A stretch of 19,870 bases of DNA from Flavobacterium psychrophilum (lineage in GTDB: Bacteria; Bacteroidota; Bacteroidia; Flavobacteriales; Flavobacteriaceae), in the NCBI GenBank assembly GCA_945878515.1, contig CAMCTL010000056.1:1-19870 (forward strand). Direction: 5' to 3'. The stretch's first letter is position 1; the number at the start of each line of letters is the position of its first letter. Below the pieces are notes generated by a model. The model was given only the letters and a program-made list of their open reading frames with translations. It did not search any database and was not told the DNA's origin. Of this stretch, positions 8,298-15,339 are shown in pieces. The position numbers and the translations under genes are program-made.

Positions 8298-8348
8298 AGT
8301 GCAGATTTTAGAGTGCAGATTGCAGGTCGCAGATTTCCGGTTGCAGAT
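8293..8348 (+). repeat. Four-unit 14-bp tandem repeat ending in GCAGAT
   Basis: GCAGAT occurs at 8301, 8315, 8329 and 8343, exactly 14 bases apart. The first two units are identical (TTTAGAGTGCAGAT at 8293-8306 and 8307-8320). The next two keep only the GCAGAT core and scattered positions. The array starts inside the last two codons of ilvE and includes its stop codon. Confidence 0.85.
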
Positions 8349-8374
8349 AGGTTGGAATAAATAATACAAATATT

Positions 8375-8420
8375 AAAAGCAGTTTAAGGATGATTGATTT
8401 CACTTTTAAACTGCTTTTTT
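8375..8420. terminator. Bidirectional terminator between ilvE and the NTP pyrophosphohydrolase
   Basis: AAAAGCAGTTTAA (8375-8387) pairs perfectly with TTAAACTGCTTTT (8406-8418) across an 18-base loop, with T residues to 8420 on the plus strand. The A-rich left flank would allow termination of the opposite transcript too. Confidence 0.8.
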
Positions 8421-8429
8421 ATTTAAATC

Positions 8430-8500
8430 TGCTATCTTTTTTTTCTTGCTATCTGAAAACTGCTATCTTTTTTCCTGCTGCCAACTGCTATCTGCAATCT
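8430..8500. repeat. Inverted copies of the GCAGAT repeat (TGCTATCT units)
   Basis: TGCTATCT occurs at 8430, 8447, 8461 and 8486, with CTGCAATCTG at the end. Read on the minus strand these are AGATAGCA and CAGATTGCAG, matching the tandem array across the terminator (for example GCAGATAG at 8343-8350 against CTATCTGC at 8488-8495). The last copy directly abuts the stop codon of the convergent gene (8502-8504). Together the arms could fold into a long irregular hairpin around the terminator. Confidence 0.7.
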
Positions 8501-8501
8501 G

Positions 8502-8891
8502 TTACTTTCCTCCAAGTATTTTAGAAAAATCTGGTTTGAAATAATTTGGTCCTTTCATTACTTTTCCATCTTCGCGATAAATAGGTTGTCCGTCTTCGCC
8601 TAACTTACTCATATTAGAACGTTGAATTTCGTCGAAAACTTCTTCAATTTTATGTTGCAAACCATGTTCAATAATGGTTCCGCAAAGAATGTACATCATA
8701 TCGCCCAAAGCATCGGCTATTTCTACTAAATCATTATTCTGAACTGCTTTAAGGTACTCCTCGTTTTCTTCTTTCATCAAATTATAACGAAGTGTGTTTT
8801 TAATTTCACCCAAGTCAGCTTTTGGATTTTCGCTGTGACCAATTTTAAATGCGGTATGAAATTCCTTAACGGCGTTGATTTGTTTTTGCAT
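8502..8891 (-). CDS. All-alpha nucleoside triphosphate pyrophosphohydrolase (MazG/HisE-like)
   Basis: This 129-residue cytoplasmic protein carries the metal-binding signature of the all-alpha NTP pyrophosphatase superfamily. ExxE falls in KEENEEYLKA (E42 and E45), and ExxD falls in EIADALGDMMYI (E57 and D60), with a further acidic D64. The later SNMSKL (92-97) is typical of the phosphoribosyl-ATP pyrophosphohydrolase-like branch. The C-terminal stretch YREDGKVMKGPNYFKPD is characteristic of a short group of these enzymes. Members hydrolyse nucleotide triphosphates to monophosphates and pyrophosphate, often as house-cleaning of damaged nucleotides. The substrate here is not evident. It is convergent with ilvE and divergent from the small membrane protein. 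The ATG at 8891 is the natural start. Confidence 0.88.
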   Translation of the reverse strand: MQKQINAVKEFHTAFKIGHSENPKADLGEIKNTLRYNLMKEENEEYLKAVQNNDLVEIADALGDMMYILCGTIIEHGLQHKIEEVFDEIQRSNMSKLGEDGQPIYREDGKVMKGPNYFKPDFSKILGGK

Positions 8892-8970
8892 AATTTTATT
8901 TGATTAAATGAGTTGGCAAATTAGTAACTTTTACTAACAAAAACCTTAATTTTACACCAAAAAAATACTT

Positions 8971-9159
8971 ATGTTTAGTCAAGGTCAAATGATGTTTGCA
9001 GGTTTTTTTGCAACAATTTTTATAATTGCAATGATTTACGCTTATAGAAAAGATGCAAAATTGCATCAAATATTTTACAAAGGAAATTTCAAAATATTGA
9101 TCGGGTTTGCCCTGTTTATTGTTCTTCTGTTTGTGATTAAAATATTTTTCAAAAGGTAG
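8971..9159 (+). CDS. Small membrane protein of unknown function (62 aa)
   Basis: Residues about 8-25 and 43-58 are hydrophobic helices, separated by a basic loop (YRKDAKLHQIFYKGNFK), and the tail is FFKR. This is a two-helix inner-membrane hairpin with positive charges that favour a cytoplasmic loop and C-terminus. From memory, similar short proteins with the YAYRKD-IxYKG loop occur in other flavobacteria; this was not checked. The ATG at 8971 follows an A-rich stretch, and a near-consensus TAATTTTA lies at 8947-8954. It is divergent from the pyrophosphohydrolase with an 79-base gap. No function can be assigned. Confidence 0.7.
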   Translation: MFSQGQMMFAGFFATIFIIAMIYAYRKDAKLHQIFYKGNFKILIGFALFIVLLFVIKIFFKR

Positions 9160-9272
9160 ATTGAGATTACTACACCAATGGCAAAGGACATTCTCGTTGT
9201 TTCTTGTTGTACAATTTTTTGAATGTACAATCCCAAATAAAATTTTTGACTTATCCCTTTTATCAATAAAGG

Positions 9273-9345
9273 CTTCAGCAAGCTCAGCCAGACAATATTC
9301 AGAAATTCGATTAGGAACCTTGATGTCTCCCTGAGCTTGTCGAAG
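9273..9345. repeat. REP-like inverted repeat with CTGAGCTTGTCGAAG core
   Basis: The left arm (9273-9294, containing CAAGCTCAG) and right arm (9324-9345, containing CTGAGCTTGTCGAAG) are inverted copies matching at 18 of 22 positions, around a 29-base spacer. The right arm is close to a motif I recall as dispersed through many bacterial genomes, including flavobacteria. The left arm is a degenerate copy (TTCAG in place of TTCGA). There is no transposase here. Confidence 0.7.
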
Positions 9346-9434
9346 GGTTTATGTTGAGAATCGTCAATAAAGACTCGTTCTCCAAATATTAATTAAAAAG
9401 ATAAGTCAATAAAATTAATACAAAGATTAGTCAT

Positions 9435-9472
9435 AAAAAAATCCCTTTCTACGATTATTGCAGAAAGGGATT
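9435..9472 (-). terminator. Terminator at the end of the Sus-like cluster
   Basis: AATCCCTTTCT (9440-9450) pairs perfectly with AGAAAGGGATT (9462-9472) across an 11-base loop. On the minus strand a run of seven T residues (plus-strand A 9435-9441) follows. It lies about 20 bases past the stop of the last gene. Confidence 0.88.
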
Positions 9473-9493
9473 AATAAATTCTAGAAGTTTAGT

Positions 9494-11032
9494 TTATTCT
9501 TTTACTAACTTAACAGTAGAAGTACCATTTGCAGTAGAAACTTTTGCAAAGTACACTCCTTTAGAAAGTTCAGTAGCATTTACAGAAACTTCTTTTGCAG
9601 CACTATTTTTTGCGTAAACTGATTTTCCTAAAACATCATACACTTTCACAGAAGTAATTTCGTCATTAGAACTTATGTTCCAGCTTGCTTTAGTTGGATT
9701 TGGATACGCTTTAAAACTTTTATTGGTGAATTTTGAAGTACTCAAAGACACTCCGAAATCGTACGCTCCTGTTAAAATGTTGTATTTTAAATTGTAAGTT
9801 CCAGCTTGTGTTGGAATATCATTACCTGTTTTTGTCCCTGCTGGAAACATATCGCCACCTGTATTTCTACCCCAATCATTGTTTATACGGAATTTTGCAG
9901 CTCCATTTGTAACCACTAGACCATCTAAAGTATAGTTTATACCATCTACAGTAGTCATCGGATTAATATCAATTGGTCCTGGAACCTCTCCTACACCATT
10001 TGGCCATCCTCCAACTCCTGATCCAACTACTGCGGGAGTATTGAGTGTAAATGAATAAGCTCCAGTAGTTTTGTTGAAAGTTCCGTTATAATTACCAGCT
10101 GTTGTAGGTATATCACCACCTGTTGTAGCTCCAGCTGGCCATACTGCGCCACCCCAATTAGTATTCCAAGAATCGTCTTGACGGAATTTAATAGCACCGG
10201 CCGTAATTGGCATATTACTTATAGTATATGTTATACCGTCAGTAGTAGTCATTGGGTTAATATCAATTGGTCCTGGAATCTCTCCAACTGCATTTGGCCA
10301 TCCACCTGCACCAGATCCAATAATAGCAATTTTTGGAAAAGTAGCTACTGTAAAGACATACCTATATAAGGTAAAGTCAAAGGATATGTCATAATCAATA
10401 CCCGTTGTAGTTACAGTCATTGCATTTGTGCCATCTTCAGCATCTCCATTTGGAAAAGTTAATCCGCCGGCTAAAACTCCATCGATACTAAATTGACAAG
10501 TTCCAGGAACAAGAGTAACTTTTTTAGCAGAAAATTGAATTCCTGTAAGATCAGCACTCAAAACAGCTCCTCCAGGAGTTGGCACTGCAGATCCCACAAG
10601 TTTAATAATAGGAAGTGGTTTTCCAGCTTCGAATTTCCAAGTTCCAAGTATTCTATTGAATGTAATGTTCCATACTCCCGCTTTACAAGTAATGTTTTTA
10701 CCGGCGTCAACTGGAGTGGCGTTAGTTCCTGAAGGCCAACCTTGATCTACTGCGAATTGAGCATCTGTTGGACCCCAACCAAATTTATTAGTTACAGTTG
10801 CAGCACAACCAGTTCCCCAACATTTACCCTCACGGAATTTTAGTTCACCATCAGTAAGGATTTTATCGACAAGAACATAAGTTATACCATCGGTGGTTAT
10901 CATCGGCGTTTCTGCCGTATCTGTCCACCCACCATTACCAGATCCAATTAAAGTAATCACTGGGTTTTGTGATTGACCACCAAAGCTAAATAAAAAGATA
11001 GCGATAAATAAATAAAATAATTTTGTTTTCAT
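9494..11032 (-). CDS. Secreted SusE/SusF-like multidomain surface protein with T9SS sorting domain
   Basis: The 512-residue product has a signal peptide (1 to about 22, no lipobox Cys) and four tandem beta-rich units: 24-134, 141-230 (divergent), 234-330 and 333-428. A C-terminal type A T9SS sorting domain begins near YPNPT (443) and ends KLVKE. Units 1, 3 and 4 share a G-S-G-x-G-G-W opening, a TTDGITY strand and a (K)FR motif, as in SusE/SusF-type starch-binding domains. It is therefore probably an outer-surface alpha-glucan-binding protein. Units 3 and 4 are a recent duplication. Four cysteines in units 1 and 2 (71, 76, 116, 179) could form disulfides. It is last in the cluster, after a strong terminator, with its own promoter candidate. 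The binding role is inferred from family and context. Confidence 0.85.
   Translation of the reverse strand: MKTKLFYLFIAIFLFSFGGQSQNPVITLIGSGNGGWTDTAETPMITTDGITYVLVDKILTDGELKFREGKCWGTGCAATVTNKFGWGPTDAQFAVDQGWPSGTNATPVDAGKNITCKAGVWNITFNRILGTWKFEAGKPLPIIKLVGSAVPTPGGAVLSADLTGIQFSAKKVTLVPGTCQFSIDGVLAGGLTFPNGDAEDGTNAMTVTTTGIDYDISFDFTLYRYVFTVATFPKIAIIGSGAGGWPNAVGEIPGPIDINPMTTTDGITYTISNMPITAGAIKFRQDDSWNTNWGGAVWPAGATTGGDIPTTAGNYNGTFNKTTGAYSFTLNTPAVVGSGVGGWPNGVGEVPGPIDINPMTTVDGINYTLDGLVVTNGAAKFRINNDWGRNTGGDMFPAGTKTGNDIPTQAGTYNLKYNILTGAYDFGVSLSTSKFTNKSFKAYPNPTKASWNISSNDEITSVKVYDVLGKSVYAKNSAAKEVSVNATELSKGVYFAKVSTANGTSTVKLVKE
9749..10333 (-). repeat. Tandem duplication of a domain-coding unit
   Basis: Two adjacent coding units (about 10043-10333 and 9749-10036) share long near-identical DNA. 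For example, a TTAATATCAATTGGTCCTGG stretch begins at 9963 and again at 10257, exactly 294 bases or 98 codons apart. Flanking stretches such as TTTGGCCATCC are also shared. Identity falls off inside the units. Confidence 0.85.
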
Positions 11033-11070
11033 ATTTAATAATATATTTAAATTAATATCTTATAAAAGTA

Positions 11071-11105
11071 CAAAAAATAGATGAATAAAAAATGAATCCT
11101 TCAAA
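11071..11105 (-). promoter_or_regulatory. Putative promoter of the last Sus-cluster gene
   Basis: On the minus strand TTTG (11105 to 11102) is followed after 22 bases by TATTTTTTG (11079 to 11071), a -7 box with one extra base between TA and TTTG. It sits between the amylase terminator and the SusF-like gene, where a separate start is needed. The predicted leader is about 35 bases. Confidence 0.4.
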
Positions 11106-11215
11106 AAAAAACCTACTATCACGTTTTCGTGTTGATAACATTAAAACTGCTAATGTATTTTATACAAATCGAACAATGAGAACAAAAATGAACCTTAAGA
11201 AAGAATTAGAAAAGA

Positions 11216-11256
11216 AAAAAAGCAAGGCTGTCTCAAAAAGACAGCCTTGCTTTTTT
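11216..11256. terminator. Strong terminator after the amylase gene
   Basis: A perfect 18-bp stem forms between AAAAAAGCAAGGCTGTCT (11216-11233) and its complement (11239-11256) with a five-base loop. The A and T tracts on either side make it work in both directions. It lies 14 bases past the amylase stop codon, ahead of the SusF-like gene on the same strand. Confidence 0.9.
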
Positions 11257-11269
11257 AAATGGAAGAATA

Positions 11270-14185
11270 TTAATTCTTTATTAACTTCATCACTTTTTGT
11301 TTGTTGTTTTCATTCATTACTTTAACAAGGTAAATTCCTTTGTTCAAATCACTAATTGTATATTGATTTTCTTTGGATTGATTGTCATTGAAAACTTTTA
11401 CCAATTCACCACTGATAGAATATATCTCTACCTTTGAAGTAGCAGCATTCAAGGTAAAATAATTTGTAGTTGGATTTGGATATAAATATATTTCACCATT
11501 TACTTCGAAAGAATCGGTTCCTAAAGTAGAAGGTTTATTGCCATAAATTCTAAAACCACCAGCTTCGATAGCAATAGTCGCTGTCGTGCTTGTCACTTCT
11601 ACGGTTGAATTATCCATCAAATTGTACCATGTTCCAGAATAAGGAAAATTGGGAACCACATTCGATGTATTAACATCAAAATTGGTCAGCACCACCACAT
11701 TTTTTAATTGGGTTGACGACATCGTATTATCCCAAAGGAATAATCTCGGCGTTAAGGTGTTACCGGATTGAATATCAAAACCGCTATTAGCTGTGATGTT
11801 AACATTAAAAATAGGCTCTACAGTTTTTAGATTGATCATTTTTGCCCAATCAAAATAGATTTTATTTCTATTTGCATCGCCTAGCCAATTTTCAACCCAT
11901 TGAGGTTGAGGCTTTTTGTCTAATTTACAATCTCCCGCAGGAACGCCTGCATCATAATCTGTATTTAAAGAGCCGTTATTGCAAGTCCAAATTGATTTTT
12001 CCCAGCCAAGAGCACCAAAATGCCAGATCATCGTTGGCCCTGGAACAAGAAGTGATACTGCACCAATGGCAGACATTCTGGATAAAGCCGTACTTAAGGT
12101 TTTTACATTATGAGCAGGATTGGACGAATTTCCGAAAGTTAAATTTTTAAACATTAATCGTTCTTCATCGTGACTTTCTGGATAACCAATAACTCGTTTT
12201 GCTGTAAAACCATGAGCGTCATAGCCCATTCTTTCGATGTTATTAGATGAGTTATAACCCATGGATAATTGATTGTATTCATTGGTCATTTTCCCCCACA
12301 TCATCACTCCTTTGCTAGGAGTTTCGTTGACTCTGTAATTTGCCCATTGTTGTTCCTCGTTATCATTTCCTAAATGTTCGAAAATAGCATAATGAGTTGG
12401 GTCTAAGCTCCACGAATAATCTGCATATTCTCTAAGAACATCAACCCTATCTTGTTGATACGAATTTGTACAAGCATCTCCACTGGTGCAATTTTGAGTA
12501 AATCCCTTAGTTAAATCCCAACGGTAACCGTCAATTTTGTATTCTTCTATCCAGTGTTTCACCACTCTTTTGGTATAGTTTTTAGTATAAGTTGACTGAT
12601 GGTTGAAATCATTTCCAACATTATAACTGTGTCTTGGAACCACATTGAAATAAGGATTGTCAGAAGCTGGTCCGCCCCAGCCGTCGCCATCGGGATCATT
12701 CATCCACATTCTATCCATTGGGTTTCTTCCAAAAGCATGATTTAATGCTAAATCTAGAATCACTGCAATTCCATTATTATGACACAGATCGATAAATTCT
12801 TTGAATTTTGCACTAGTGCCATACGCTTTGTCTAAAGCCATGTGAAAGGAAGTATTGTAGCCCCAACTTTCATTACCATCAAATTCCATTACCGGCATTA
12901 ATTGTATAGCATTAACTTTTAAATTTTTAAAATAATCAATTTTGTCAATTAAGTTTTGGTAACTTCTGTTGGCGTCAAAATCACGAACCAATACTTCATA
13001 AATTACCAATTTGTCTTTCTCCGGTTTTACAAAATTAGTTGTTGCACCGCTCCAAGCGTATGGCGTTTGTCCAGTTTGCAACACTGTAACTTCGCGATTT
13101 TGACCTTCTGGATACGAAGGTAGATCAGGATAATTCCCCACAGGAATCCACGGGTCTTCGTCTTTATTCAACACTAAAGTAGAATAAGGGTCAGCCGTCT
13201 TTACCATAACTGGCGAGCCTGCTACAGGTGTTTCATCTATAACCCAAAATTGATAGGTATAATTTGTGCCAGCAACTAAACCTGTAAGTTCTAACCAAAA
13301 TTTAGTTGAGCCCGATGTTACATCTTTTTTCATAGCAGAAGATGTTCCCGGTTGCCAGTTATTGAAACTTCCTGCCACATAAACAAAATCCTTTCCAGGA
13401 GCATCCAACACAAGAGTAGCTTTTGAAGCATCAGCAGAATTATAATTAATTCCATCGACCAAACCCACTGGCAATGTTTCCGAAACTGTTCCAGGATTTA
13501 CGATTGCCGAAAACTTTTTTGTTACCGTAAATGCACCTTGTGTTACATCTAACTCGTAGTTTTGATTATCTGTGATGTTAGTATGGTCAAAAGAATAACT
13601 TGAAGTACTAGAATTGGAATTTATAGAAACACCATTCGCTTTCAGATTGTAACTTGCATTTCCTGCGGTGTTCGTCGCCGCTATATTCAAATTTCCACCA
13701 GATACTAATATTGTTGAACTGTTTTGCAATGGTGAAGTTAGCGTAACTTGAAAATTACCTACTTCCACAAGTATATCTTGCGATTTTTTTTCAGTAGCAC
13801 CAGCTCCTCCATTTTTTGCTTTTATCAAAAATCCAATTTTTCCTATACCAGTAGTATTGTAGTAAGTGGTTGGAGTTATTATTTTCGAATAAGTATCAGA
13901 TACAGGATCATAAGTAAATTTACTAGCTTCATCAGACACTGACCACGAACCGTTTAGAGGCGTGCCTTTTTGAGTAGTATCATTTAAGTCAAAAGCCCAT
14001 GCCCACATGTACAAAGAATTTCCTACCACTCCCCATGTGGCTTCATTTATACTATTCCCATTAACTGATATGGTAATTTGATCTGTTTCCTCAAAAATTG
14101 GTGGATTTATACTATAAGTAACCGTTTGCGGTTGCGCAAAACCAACATAGGTTGTAAGCAAAAACAAAAAAATAATTTTTTTCAT
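11270..14185 (-). CDS. Secreted alpha-amylase family (GH13) glycoside hydrolase with T9SS sorting domain
   Basis: This 971-residue enzyme probably cleaves alpha-1,4-glucans such as starch at the cell surface. It has a signal peptide (1-17, ending GFAQ) and a beta-rich N-terminal region of two uncharacterised units (about 25-145 and 148-230). An E-set domain resembling CBM48 follows (about 255-345, with VYVAGSFNNWQPG). The GH13 barrel runs from about 390. All four GH13 regions are intact: LDLALNH (477-483), GYRWD with nucleophile D557, FEH with acid/base E603, and SHDEER with D673. A T9SS type A sorting domain (about 893-971, YPNPTTNYF) closes the protein. It lies 66 bases after susE, with a terminator-like hairpin between them, so read-through is expected. 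It is functionally like SusG but is not a lipoprotein. Exact product specificity cannot be read from sequence. Confidence 0.95.
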   Translation of the reverse strand: MKKIIFLFLLTTYVGFAQPQTVTYSINPPIFEETDQITISVNGNSINEATWGVVGNSLYMWAWAFDLNDTTQKGTPLNGSWSVSDEASKFTYDPVSDTYSKIITPTTYYNTTGIGKIGFLIKAKNGGAGATEKKSQDILVEVGNFQVTLTSPLQNSSTILVSGGNLNIAATNTAGNASYNLKANGVSINSNSSTSSYSFDHTNITDNQNYELDVTQGAFTVTKKFSAIVNPGTVSETLPVGLVDGINYNSADASKATLVLDAPGKDFVYVAGSFNNWQPGTSSAMKKDVTSGSTKFWLELTGLVAGTNYTYQFWVIDETPVAGSPVMVKTADPYSTLVLNKDEDPWIPVGNYPDLPSYPEGQNREVTVLQTGQTPYAWSGATTNFVKPEKDKLVIYEVLVRDFDANRSYQNLIDKIDYFKNLKVNAIQLMPVMEFDGNESWGYNTSFHMALDKAYGTSAKFKEFIDLCHNNGIAVILDLALNHAFGRNPMDRMWMNDPDGDGWGGPASDNPYFNVVPRHSYNVGNDFNHQSTYTKNYTKRVVKHWIEEYKIDGYRWDLTKGFTQNCTSGDACTNSYQQDRVDVLREYADYSWSLDPTHYAIFEHLGNDNEEQQWANYRVNETPSKGVMMWGKMTNEYNQLSMGYNSSNNIERMGYDAHGFTAKRVIGYPESHDEERLMFKNLTFGNSSNPAHNVKTLSTALSRMSAIGAVSLLVPGPTMIWHFGALGWEKSIWTCNNGSLNTDYDAGVPAGDCKLDKKPQPQWVENWLGDANRNKIYFDWAKMINLKTVEPIFNVNITANSGFDIQSGNTLTPRLFLWDNTMSSTQLKNVVVLTNFDVNTSNVVPNFPYSGTWYNLMDNSTVEVTSTTATIAIEAGGFRIYGNKPSTLGTDSFEVNGEIYLYPNPTTNYFTLNAATSKVEIYSISGELVKVFNDNQSKENQYTISDLNKGIYLVKVMNENNKQKVMKLIKN

Positions 14186-14205
14186 ATTTAATGTGTTAAA
14201 GTGAC

Positions 14206-14234
14206 AAAAAAGGCTATTTAAAAAAATAGCCTTT
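14206..14234 (-). terminator. Terminator or attenuator between susE and the amylase gene
   Basis: AAAGGCTATTT (14209-14219) pairs with AAATAGCCTTT (14224-14234) over a four-base loop. On the minus strand a T run follows (plus-strand A 14206-14211). It begins 17 bases past the susE stop and ends 20 bases before the amylase ATG. I see no separate promoter in the remaining space, so it is probably leaky. Confidence 0.75.
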
Positions 14235-14251
14235 ATTTAAATGATTTCAAG

Positions 14252-15322
14252 TTATTGCTTAATAATTGTAAAAGTGTAGGCTCTTGGTGTATTTAAATCT
14301 AAAGTAACCGTGTAATTCAGTGTGGCAGTCCCTCCTAAGAAAATATCTTTGCCGTTATAACTCATTGCAGTTCCAGCATATTCACCTCCAGTTTTTGTTC
14401 CATCAAACTCTCCTAAAATTAACGTACCAGCCGTATTTCTAAATTTAAAAGATCTACCACCATTTAATAGAACTGTGAGTTCCCATTTTTTGGTAGCTAT
14501 ATTGTAAATCATTTTTCTATTCACTCCAGTAGGATTGGGCTTTGCAAGTCCAAAAATGCCCCACTCAATAGGTGTGAGCGAATATGTGGTAGGAGTCGTT
14601 CCGACATTAGCTTTTATCAAATAAAATCCCGCGGTCGCCACATTGATGGTTGCACCATTTAGAACAAGTGCACCACTACCGTTATCTCCATAAAACGAAT
14701 TAGAGGATTGAAATACACCACCTACTGCATTGTAAAACCTATAATTTCCTGCCTCCAAATAACCATATCCCTCACAATCACTTGCAAATAAACCAGAAGA
14801 TTTTGTTTTCGGTGCGTTTGAAGGATCATCACCAACCTTTGTGAAAGCTAAAGTTGCCTGTGAAAAAGGAGTTACTTTCATAACAATTATATTGGAATAT
14901 TGCTGTACAGTATTGGAACCTGTACCAAGCGTAGATTTTACTCTTACATCAATGTTAGCAGCCAATTCTGGTAAAAATCCATTTTCTATCAATAATGTAT
15001 TTAAATACCCTTCTTTCCACACAAAAGTTGTTTCGGTTGAGATCGGACTGGCAATAATCGGAACTGCAAAATTAGTTCCACTTTTTGCAATTTCTAACAC
15101 ATATACTGATGGACTAGTTGCTGCACCATGGTCGGCTACGTCCCAACTTATAGTAGCTGCATCATTATCACCGTTAATAGGAGATAAAACAATAGGACTA
15201 TCAGGAGCTACTGACTTCAGATTTAATCCATTTGCTATTGCAACAGGATCTTTATCGTTTGTGCATGAGCCTATCGAAGTAAGCAAAAGTGCAAAAAATG
15301 TTGTTTTTAATATATTTTTCAT
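14252..15322 (-). CDS. susE: SusE-like outer-membrane starch-binding lipoprotein
   Basis: The 356-residue product has a lipoprotein signal peptide with the modified Cys at 20 (SIGSC), so it is anchored in the outer membrane. Residues about 35-155 form an immunoglobulin-like domain with the SusE feature ISWDVADHG (58-66). The rest comprises two beta-rich units (about 156-255 and 256-356); the second has EWGIFGLA and a KKWELTVLLNGGRSFKFR strand pair typical of SusE/SusF carbohydrate-binding repeats. SusE-type proteins bind starch and help pass oligosaccharides to the SusCD pore. It starts 17 bases after susD ends, so it is co-transcribed with it, and is followed by a terminator-like hairpin. 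The SusE family label is good; the glucan ligand is inferred from the neighbouring GH13. Confidence 0.88.
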   Translation of the reverse strand: MKNILKTTFFALLLTSIGSCTNDKDPVAIANGLNLKSVAPDSPIVLSPINGDNDAATISWDVADHGAATSPSVYVLEIAKSGTNFAVPIIASPISTETTFVWKEGYLNTLLIENGFLPELAANIDVRVKSTLGTGSNTVQQYSNIIVMKVTPFSQATLAFTKVGDDPSNAPKTKSSGLFASDCEGYGYLEAGNYRFYNAVGGVFQSSNSFYGDNGSGALVLNGATINVATAGFYLIKANVGTTPTTYSLTPIEWGIFGLAKPNPTGVNRKMIYNIATKKWELTVLLNGGRSFKFRNTAGTLILGEFDGTKTGGEYAGTAMSYNGKDIFLGGTATLNYTVTLDLNTPRAYTFTIIKQ

Positions 15323-15339
15323 TTATACAAAATTTAATA

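Larger units (their letters stand above)
9160..9493. other. Intergenic region carrying repeats and a terminator
   Basis: These 334 bases hold no gene I can support. Features in order are a 7-bp inverted repeat, TTGTACA (9207-9213) with TGTACAA (9224-9230), that lacks a T run, then the REP-like inverted pair (9273-9345), then the terminator of the minus-strand Sus cluster (9435-9472). The rest is AT-rich and featureless. Confidence 0.6.

Noticed and set aside
9207..9230. TTGTACA / TGTACAA inverted repeat
   Set aside because: There is no T run on either strand, so it is not a terminator. A 7-bp stem is common in AT-rich DNA and no gene start is near.
9075..9281. 68-codon minus-strand open frame
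   Set aside because: It overlaps the small membrane protein gene on the other strand and reads into the REP-like left arm. There is no supporting motif, though a degenerate gene remnant cannot be excluded.
11092..11325. 77-codon plus-strand open frame in the gap before the amylase stop codon
   Set aside because: It runs straight through the perfect 18-bp terminator hairpin and into the antisense of the amylase 3' end. The lysine-rich translation reflects A-rich DNA.
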